Shown one piece after another: positions 55,324 through 64,000 of a stretch of 64,000 nucleotides of DNA. The stretch comes from Azospirillum humicireducens. Lineage in GTDB: Bacteria; Pseudomonadota; Alphaproteobacteria; Azospirillales; Azospirillaceae. A program made the position numbers and the translations under genes. The notes beneath the pieces are model-generated. The model had not been told where the DNA came from. It saw only the letters and a program-made list of their open reading frames with translations, and searched no databases. The stretch is from assembly GCF_001639105.2 (NCBI RefSeq), contig NZ_CP015285.1, forward strand, positions 3,076,001 through 3,140,000, in the 5' to 3' direction. Each line of letters begins with the position of its first letter. Position 1 is the stretch's first letter.

Positions 55324-56829
55324 CTATATCAGGCCCCAGCTTTTTGCCCCGGCCATCAGGACGACCACAGCCAGCAGGGACAGGATGGTGGCCAGCCCGA
55401 TCGGCAAGGCGCGGCGGTAGATGGCGCCTTCCGCCTGCTGCAGTCCGACGAGGCCGGCGGCAAGCACGATGCGGCCGGGGGTCAGCATGGTGCAGATGCT
55501 CCCCGAAACGGTCTGGATCGCCGCGGTCAGCATCGGCGGCAGGCCGCTCTCGGCGGCGAGGCTCAGCTGGATATGCATCATCAGGGCGTTGGACGCGGTG
55601 TTGGAACCGGTCAGCATGCCGGCGGCACCGCCGAACAGCGGGGTCGCCAGCACGGCGAAGCGTCCGGCGATCTCGCGCCATGCCTGTCCGAACATCGCCG
55701 CGCCGCCGGATGCAGCCATGAAGGCGGCGAATTCGACGAAGACCAGCGTTGCCGCCATCGGCACCAGCGCCGCACGAAGGGCGCCGCGGATCACCTCGCC
55801 CGCCTTGGCGGCCGGCAGCCCGGCCAGCAGGATGGCGGCGATCACCACCAGCCAAGTGGCGGGATGGCGCAGCAGGGCCAGCGGGGCCAGCCCGCCGAAC
55901 GGGTCGAGCACCAGCAAGGTCGCCGTCCAGTCCGAGAGTGGCGGCAGCAGCCGCGTCGCCATCAGCGCCGCGATCAGCAGCACATAGGGCCACAGCCGCT
56001 CCATCAGCCCCGCCATCGCCATTCGCGGCCCGCCACCATCGCTACGCAGCAGGCGCGGCCCCTCCACCAGCACCAGCAGCACGCCCGTCGCCAGCCCGCC
56101 GCCCAGTTCCGGGGCGACGAAGCGGTTGGTCAGCCAGATCAGCCCGGCCAGACACAGCAGGAGGCCGACGTCGCCCACCCGCTCGCGCGGGGTGGAGCGC
56201 AGGCCGCAGCCGTGGATCAGTCCCCAGAACACCGGCAGCAGGCAGGGCAGCACCACCGCCATCAGCAGGGCGCTGGCCGTCCCGAGCTCGGTGAAGGTCA
56301 CGCCGATCAACTCGGCCCCGACCCGCGTGCCGACCCCCATCGCGCCCCAGGCCGCCAGCACCTGGCTGAACAGGCCGAGGGCAGCGGCCTGGACCGGCGG
56401 CAGCCCCATATGGCGCAACATGGCAAGGGCAACGACCAGTCCGACGCCGAACCCGGTCACCGACTCCGCGAAGGGGCCGACCAGGAAACAGGCGACGAAG
56501 ACGGCGCGCCGGCGGTTCTCCTGCGCGACCGCGGCGGATTGGATGCCGCGCGCCTCATAGGCGCGGTGGAACAGCAGGCCGGCGGCGATGATCGACATGG
56601 CATGCCACGCCAGCCACGCCCCTTCGCCCGCCTTCACGGCTGCCTTGGTCAGCACCGCCATGTTCAGCATGGCCATGTCCGGCATCCCGGCGAGCGGAGC
56701 CTGCGCGGCGATCATCGTCACGAACGCCAGCGTCATGCCGGCCAGCCCGGCCGTCAGCAGGCTGACGCGGCGGGAGACAAGGAGCAGGATCGTGCCGACG
56801 AGCGGCATCATGTGGAAGGCCAGGGTCAT
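55324..56829 (-). CDS. Lactate permease (LctP) family transporter
   Basis: A 501-residue polytopic transporter (12-14 TM helices) of the LctP family. Family motifs: FLVGPFAESVTGFGVGLVVALAMLRHMG near residue 115-145, ALGLFSQVLAAWGAMGVGTRVGAEL, and LFGGAAGMLTGSNTASNALMMHIQLSLAAE near 400. Members import L-/D-lactate or glycolate with protons. No lactate dehydrogenase is adjacent, so the actual acid is uncertain. The spacer 56830-56977 has an AT-rich palindrome GATACTAGTATC near 56890, probably promoter DNA. Confidence 0.85.
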   Translation of the reverse strand: MTLAFHMMPLVGTILLLVSRRVSLLTAGLAGMTLAFVTMIAAQAPLAGMPDMAMLNMAVLTKAAVKAGEGAWLAWHAMSIIAAGLLFHRAYEARGIQSAAVAQENRRRAVFVACFLVGPFAESVTGFGVGLVVALAMLRHMGLPPVQAAALGLFSQVLAAWGAMGVGTRVGAELIGVTFTELGTASALLMAVVLPCLLPVFWGLIHGCGLRSTPRERVGDVGLLLCLAGLIWLTNRFVAPELGGGLATGVLLVLVEGPRLLRSDGGGPRMAMAGLMERLWPYVLLIAALMATRLLPPLSDWTATLLVLDPFGGLAPLALLRHPATWLVVIAAILLAGLPAAKAGEVIRGALRAALVPMAATLVFVEFAAFMAASGGAAMFGQAWREIAGRFAVLATPLFGGAAGMLTGSNTASNALMMHIQLSLAAESGLPPMLTAAIQTVSGSICTMLTPGRIVLAAGLVGLQQAEGAIYRRALPIGLATILSLLAVVVLMAGAKSWGLI

Positions 56830-56977
56830 GATCGGGCAGGGGGTGTCCGGAAGGGGAGGGCCGGCACTGTCGGCGGCCGTCTCCTTGGGATACTAGTATA
56901 TCTCCCCGGCTGCAACCTTGCCGGGCCTCGGCGGCAGGGGGGAAGCTATGCACAGAGCTATGGGCAACCGGAGCGTC

Positions 56978-59701
<2,724 letters not shown>

Positions 59702-59765
59702 GAACTGCCTCCCTGGTTGACCCGAGGCGATCACATCTGGAAACCAAGGCCTATGAGGGTGCTCT

Positions 59766-59849
59766 CGTCATCCCCGCGAAGGCGGGGAACCAGGAAACTC
59801 TTGTGGAAACAGCTGGAATTGCTGGATTTCCGCCTTCGCGGGAATGACG
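59766..59849. repeat. MITE-like inverted-repeat element, second copy
   Basis: An 84-bp element, CGTCATCCCCGCGAAGGCGG at the left and a right arm CCGCCTTCGCGGGAATGACG. It matches the element at 36699-36784 at both ends but differs inside. It lies between the P-type ATPase start and the histidine-kinase stop. Confidence 0.7.
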
Positions 59850-59971
59850 GGTTTCACCTGCATGGCGTCATGGTTGTCGATTGCGATTGCCCTGCATGTT
59901 GACCCCGACAGTAGAGCATCGGACCGGGGAGGCGTCCTTAATCTGGCTCAATCACCGAACGGTCCGGTGTC

Positions 59972-62716
59972 TTAACCGAAGCCGGGGCGCGGGCGGACCG
60001 CTTCGGCCAGCATCGAATCCAGCACGCCGACCAGATGTTCGATGCGGTAGGGCTTGGGCAGGACCATCACGCCGGTGGCGCGGACCACCTCCTCGCTGTA
60101 GCCGGTCGCCAGCACCACTGGAAGGCTGGGGTAGAGGCGCTGCGCGGTGCGTGCCAGATCGACGCCGCTCATGCTGCCGGGCATCACCACGTCGCTGAAC
60201 AGCAGGTCGAACTGGCCGGCCGCCAGCAGCGGCAGGGCTTCGTCCGCGGTGGCGGCGCGGGTGATGGTGAAGCCGGCATCCTCCAGTGCCGTGGCGACGG
60301 TCAGGGCGACGATCGGGTCATCCTCCACCACCAGCACATGGCCGCCGGTGCGGGGGGCGCCGGCCGGCCGGGCTGCCGGCCCGGCCTCCGCCTGGGGGGC
60401 GGTGCCGGAACGGCGGATCAGCAGGCCGATGGTGGTGCCGCGCCCCTCCTCGCTGTCGATCCAGGCGGTGCCGCCGGAATGGCGGGCGAAGCCGTAGACC
60501 TGCGACAGGCCGAGCCCGCTGCCCTTGCCGATCTCCTTGGTGGTGAAGAAGGGGTCGAAGGCGCGCGCCCGCACCTCGGCCGGCATGCCGGTCCCGGTGT
60601 CGCCGACCGTCAGCCGCACGAAGTCGCCGGACAGCCCGTCGGGCGCCTGCGGGTCTCGCGGCTCCAGCGTCGCATTGTCCGCACGGATGGCCAGCACCCC
60701 GCCCTCCGGCATCGCATCGCGCGCATTGACCACGAGGTTCAGCAGGGCCAGTTCCAGCTGCGTCGCATCGACCTCCACCGGCCACAACCCGGCGGTGAAG
60801 TCGATCTCCAGCCGGATGTCGGCGCGCAGCGCCCGGTTCAGCAGTTCCGACATGCCGAGCACGCGGTCGCGCAGATCGACGGTTTCCGGCCGCAGGGCCT
60901 GCCGGCGGGCGAAGGCCATCAGCTGCTGCACCAGCTTGGCGCCACGGTCCACCGCCTGCCGGCCGGCATCGACCAGCGGCTGGATGCGCGTTCCCTCGGC
61001 CCGCTTCTCGATCATGTGCAGGCAGCCGGACAGGGCCTGGAGCAGGTTGTTGAAGTCGTGGGCGACGCCGCCGGTCATCTGGCCGAGCGCCTCCGTCTTC
61101 TGGGTCTGCAGCAGCGCCACCTGCACGCGCTCGCGCTCGGCCACCTCCTCGGCGACGCGGGCTTCCAGCGTGACGTTGAGCTGCTGCAGCTCCTCCTCCG
61201 CCCGCTTGGCCTCGGTGACGTCGCTGCCCTCCACGAAGAGGCCGGTGACCTGTCCCGCCTCGTCCTTGATCGGCTGGTAGACGAAGGTGAGATAACGTTC
61301 CTCCAGCGGCCCGTCCGGACGGCGCAGGAAGCGGATCGGCATGTTCCGGCCGACGAAGGGCTCGCCGGAGCTGTAGACGCGGTCGAGCAGTTCGAAGAAG
61401 CCCTGCCCCTCCACCTCCGGCAAAACCTCGCGCGCCGGGCGGTCCAGCACATCGCGCTTGCCGACGAGCTGAAGGTAGGTGTCGTTCGCCAATTCGAAGA
61501 TATGTGTCGGCCCGCGCAGCACGCACATGAAGCCGGGCGCCTGCCGGAACAGGGTGCGCAGCCGCTCCCCTTCCGCCGCCAGCCGGGCGTTTGCCGCTTC
61601 AACCGCGGCGCGTTCGCGCATCAGGGCCTGGTTGGCGGCGCGCAGCGCCGTTTCGGCCGACGCGCGCTCCACCGCCGCCCAGGTTCGTTCCGCCACGTCC
61701 TCGGCCAGAGCGGCATCGGCCTCGGTCCAATGGCGCGGCTTGGTTTCGTGCAGGAAGAGGATGGCGGTCAGCTGTCCGGCCTTCAGCAGGGGCACCACCA
61801 GAAGCGACCGCACCCCGATGCCGGCGAAGGCCTCCGCGTGGGCGCTGCCGGAGGTGCGCAGGTCGGTCGTCACGTCGTCGACGCGCAGCGTGTATCCGGC
61901 CCGCAGTTCGGCCATCACGGCGGAGCCGAAGCTGTCGAGCGGCCGGTCCCCCGACAGGCTGGCCATGCCGCTGTCGCTCCAGTCCCGTTCCACCGACACC
62001 GTCGCGCCGGTGGGATCGATGCGGCCATAGCCGGCCCGCGCCACCCCCAGATGGCGGCCGATCGCCTCCGCTGCAGCAGCGGTGACGCCGACCGGATCGT
62101 TCAGCCCGCGCAGCCGCTCCGCCAGATCGAGCTGGAAGGTCAGACGCCGTTCGGCGAGCACCCGCGCGGTGTTCTCGGTGCAGGCGCAGAACATGCCGGC
62201 GACGCGGTCGGTCTCGTCGCGGACCGGGCTGTAGGAGAAGGTGAAATAGGTCTCTTCCCGGTAGCCGTGCCGCTGCATCACCAGCAGCCGGTCCTCGTGG
62301 TAGGTCGCCTCGCCGGCCAACGCCCGCACGACCAGGGGGGCCAGATCCTCCCAGATGTCGGCCCACACCTCGGCGAAGGGACGGCCCAGCGCCTCCGGCT
62401 TGCCGCCCAGGAACGGGCGGTAGCTGTCGTTGTGGAGAAAGCTCAACTCCGGCCCCCAGACGACGAACATCGGGAAGCTGGAGGTCAGCATCAGGTTGAC
62501 GATGGTGCGCAGCGATTGCGGCCAGCCCTCCGCCGGGCCCAGGGACGTGGCGGACCAGTCCATTGCCCGCATCCGCGCGCCCATCTCGCCGCCGCCGGTG
62601 AAGATGTCCGGCATGCATCCCGGCCTGTCCGGCGTCCCGATGCCGGTGCCGTCCTTATCGTGCTTGCCGGCGCGGCGAAGCCGGGCCGCATCCTCCCAGA
62701 CCCGGCCGGCCATCAT
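59972..62716 (-). CDS. Hybrid sensor histidine kinase (PAS-GAF-PAS-HK-REC)
   Basis: A soluble hybrid kinase of about 914 residues. In order: PAS-like (MRAMDWSATSLGPAEGWPQSLRTIV...FVVWGPELSFLHNDSYRPFLG), GAF (about 200-355; GVRSLLVVPLLKAGQLTAILFLHE), PAS with FMCVLRGPTHIFELANDTYLQLVG, a coiled linker, HisKA with the phospho-His in GGVAHDFNNLLQAL, HATPase (NARDAMPEGG, DTGTGMP, GSGLGLSQVYGF) and a receiver (VEDDPIVALTV, DLLFSDVVMPG, KP). No TM segment is seen. The start is uncertain: the frame opens at 62803 with a TTG; ATG 62716, 62614 and 62584 are alternatives and the conserved part begins near 62584. Confidence 0.88.
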   Translation of the reverse strand: MMAGRVWEDAARLRRAGKHDKDGTGIGTPDRPGCMPDIFTGGGEMGARMRAMDWSATSLGPAEGWPQSLRTIVNLMLTSSFPMFVVWGPELSFLHNDSYRPFLGGKPEALGRPFAEVWADIWEDLAPLVVRALAGEATYHEDRLLVMQRHGYREETYFTFSYSPVRDETDRVAGMFCACTENTARVLAERRLTFQLDLAERLRGLNDPVGVTAAAAEAIGRHLGVARAGYGRIDPTGATVSVERDWSDSGMASLSGDRPLDSFGSAVMAELRAGYTLRVDDVTTDLRTSGSAHAEAFAGIGVRSLLVVPLLKAGQLTAILFLHETKPRHWTEADAALAEDVAERTWAAVERASAETALRAANQALMRERAAVEAANARLAAEGERLRTLFRQAPGFMCVLRGPTHIFELANDTYLQLVGKRDVLDRPAREVLPEVEGQGFFELLDRVYSSGEPFVGRNMPIRFLRRPDGPLEERYLTFVYQPIKDEAGQVTGLFVEGSDVTEAKRAEEELQQLNVTLEARVAEEVAERERVQVALLQTQKTEALGQMTGGVAHDFNNLLQALSGCLHMIEKRAEGTRIQPLVDAGRQAVDRGAKLVQQLMAFARRQALRPETVDLRDRVLGMSELLNRALRADIRLEIDFTAGLWPVEVDATQLELALLNLVVNARDAMPEGGVLAIRADNATLEPRDPQAPDGLSGDFVRLTVGDTGTGMPAEVRARAFDPFFTTKEIGKGSGLGLSQVYGFARHSGGTAWIDSEEGRGTTIGLLIRRSGTAPQAEAGPAARPAGAPRTGGHVLVVEDDPIVALTVATALEDAGFTITRAATADEALPLLAAGQFDLLFSDVVMPGSMSGVDLARTAQRLYPSLPVVLATGYSEEVVRATGVMVLPKPYRIEHLVGVLDSMLAEAVRPRPGFG

Positions 62717-62803
62717 GTGCCGGATACCCCGGAGGCGGTCATCCACAAGCCGTTCACATCGGCCTGCGCCGGTTCCGGGCGCCGATGCCGAATGCTCCGA
62801 CAA

Positions 62804-63117
62804 AAAATATGGGATTTTCTCCGAATCATGGCGCGAGAATATTGAATCGTCCGAGGAGTGGCAATCCGGCTTCTCTAGCCATTTGGGAGTAGGTTTCTTG
62901 ATTCGTCATGCCGGCGTGACATCAAGCTCCTGCAGATGTTGTCAGGACCATTACAGCCGCCATCGGTTTCTTGTGCGGTTCCGGTCATGTGGGAACACGA
63001 GGTGGCGGCCGATGCAAGGCAGCCGCGCGGGCGGCGGCGTGGAACTCGTCCCGAGACCACCATACCTTGGTTGTTAACCATTGGCCGCCAGGCGGTCCCT
63101 CATTACGGCTCCAGTTT
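62804..63117. other. Divergent spacer, no gene seen
   Basis: 314 bp between the kinase gene and the monooxygenase gene. It contains an AT-rich patch (CAAAAAATATGG at about 62800-62815) that is likely kinase promoter DNA. Small frames here carry no recognisable protein. Confidence 0.4.
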
Positions 63118-63129
63118 ATGGATAGCGCC

Positions 63130-64000
63130 ATGATCCCCTTTTCCGTCCTCGACCTCAGCCCGATCGTGTGGGGGGCGACCGCCGCCGACAGCTTCCGCAA
63201 CACGCTGGACCTCGCGCGCCATGCGGAGAAGTGGGGCTACAAGCGCTATTGGCTGGCCGAGCACCACAACATGCCGGGCATCGCCAGTGCCGCCACCGCC
63301 GTGGTGATCGCCCATGTCGCCGCCGGCACCTCGACCATCCGCGTCGGCTCGGGTGGGGTGATGCTGCCCAACCATGCGCCACTGGTGGTCGCGGAGCAGT
63401 TCGGCACGCTGGAATCGCTCTATCCCGGCCGTATCGACCTCGGGCTCGGCCGGGCGCCGGGAACCGACATGATGACGGCGCGGGCTCTGCGCCGCGACAT
63501 GAGCGACAGCGGCGACCGTTTCCCGCAGGATGTCGTCGAACTGCAGATGTATTTCGAGGAGCCGGAGCCGAACCAGCGCATCCGCGCCGTTCCGGGGGCC
63601 GGGCTGAAGGTGCCGCTGTGGCTGCTGGGCTCCAGCCTGTTCAGCGCGCAGCTGGCGGCGATGCTGGGCCTGCCCTTCGCCTTCGCCTCCCATTTCGCGC
63701 CCGACATGCTGATGGAGGCGCTGGCGATCTACCGCGCCCGTTTCGAACCGTCGGCGATGCTGGACAAGCCCTATGCCATGGTCGCCGTCAATCTGTTCGC
63801 CGCGGATACCGAGGCCGAGGCGCGGCGCATCTATTCCTCCGCCCAGCAGCAGTTCGCCAGCCTGCGCCGCGGCACGCCGGGCAAGCTGCCGCCGCCGGTG
63901 GACGACATCGAGGCGTGGTGGAGCGGCCCGGCCGAGAAGATGATGGTGGAACGCGCGCTCGGCACCATGGCGGCGGTCGGCACGCCCGATCAGGTGGCGG
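63130..64000 (+). CDS. Luciferase-like monooxygenase (LLM class), 3' truncated by window edge
   Basis: The first ~290 residues of a TIM-barrel flavin-dependent monooxygenase: [55 protein letters not shown] is the start of the MsnO8/bacterial luciferase-like family, followed by [49 protein letters not shown]2 is used to oxidise an unknown organic substrate. ATG 63130 fits the family N-terminus (M-I-P-F-S); an ATG four codons earlier (63118) is possible. The stop is beyond the window. Confidence 0.88.
   Translation, partial: MIPFSVLDLSPIVWGATAADSFRNTLDLARHAEKWGYKRYWLAEHHNMPGIASAATAVVIAHVAAGTSTIRVGSGGVMLPNHAPLVVAEQFGTLESLYPGRIDLGLGRAPGTDMMTARALRRDMSDSGDRFPQDVVELQMYFEEPEPNQRIRAVPGAGLKVPLWLLGSSLFSAQLAAMLGLPFAFASHFAPDMLMEALAIYRARFEPSAMLDKPYAMVAVNLFAADTEAEARRIYSSAQQQFASLRRGTPGKLPPPVDDIEAWWSGPAEKMMVERALGTMAAVGTPDQVA

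Noticed and set aside
62717..62803. N-terminal extension of the hybrid histidine kinase from a TTG at 62803
   Set aside because: The TTG has GGAG too far upstream and the extra 29 residues are unlike the family; an ATG start further in is more likely.

Overview
The window is high-GC, gene-dense DNA of an alphaproteobacterium, most probably Azospirillum or a close relative. Three things point there. A complete non-phosphorylating L-arabinose pathway (araA, B, C, D, E) of the type described in Azospirillum brasilense sits beside a ChvE/SbpA-GguA-GguB sugar transporter. The translation initiation signals and codon use are typical of that group. The replicon carries a RepA-type, iteron-controlled origin with parAB, so this is a plasmid or chromid rather than the main chromosome. 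No rRNA, tRNA, CRISPR array or intact insertion sequence was seen.

Layout. 1-16 kb: sugar uptake and catabolism. A YtfQ/YtfR-type transporter and a porin, then araE, araD and araB (minus strand), diverge from a LysR regulator, sbpA/chvE, gguA, gguB, araA and araC (plus strand). Together they bring in aldoses and convert L-arabinose to alpha-ketoglutarate. 16-19.6 kb: two dynamin-like GTPases (LeoA-like and LeoBC-like) with markedly lower GC, probably an acquired anti-phage module. 20-24 kb: an RNase J-like nuclease and a PAS-GGDEF cyclase. 23.9-30.9 kb: an RND efflux pump and adaptor, a divergent TetR repressor with its operator, a universal stress protein and a second, paralogous TetR. 30.9-33.1 kb: a decayed patch with three gene remnants around a 2-hydroxyacid dehydrogenase and a 2-keto-4-pentenoate hydratase-like enzyme. 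33.1-35 kb: soxR diverging from an HPP-CBS membrane protein across an almost perfect SoxR box. 35.2-39.3 kb: replication and partition (14 iterons, repA, parA, parB).

39.3-43.5 kb: a quinoprotein oxidase pair in which the LodA-like oxidase is fused to a catalase-like domain, with its LodB flavoprotein partner. 43.8-46.3 kb: malonyl-CoA synthetase and a polysaccharide deacetylase. 46.4-54.6 kb: a BtsS/BtsR pyruvate-sensing pair linked to a CstA/BtsT transporter and YbdD. Three direct repeats of 21-bp period precede cstA and match the geometry of the BtsR site known in E. coli. A CBM60-like/beta-helix protein and a YihY family protein lie in between. 54.8-64 kb: a BLUF protein lacking the photoactive tyrosine, a lactate-permease family transporter, a P-type cation ATPase, a hybrid histidine kinase and a truncated luciferase-like monooxygenase.

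An unidentified palindrome, GTGGGAC(G/A)TCCCAC, recurs at four intergenic sites (23.7, 43.7, 52.5 and 54.6 kb), and a MITE-like inverted-repeat element occurs twice (36.7 and 59.8 kb). The strongest candidates for new biology are the catalase-LodA fusion, the dynamin pair, the SoxR-controlled HPP-CBS gene, the BtsR/cstA arrangement and the palindrome family.
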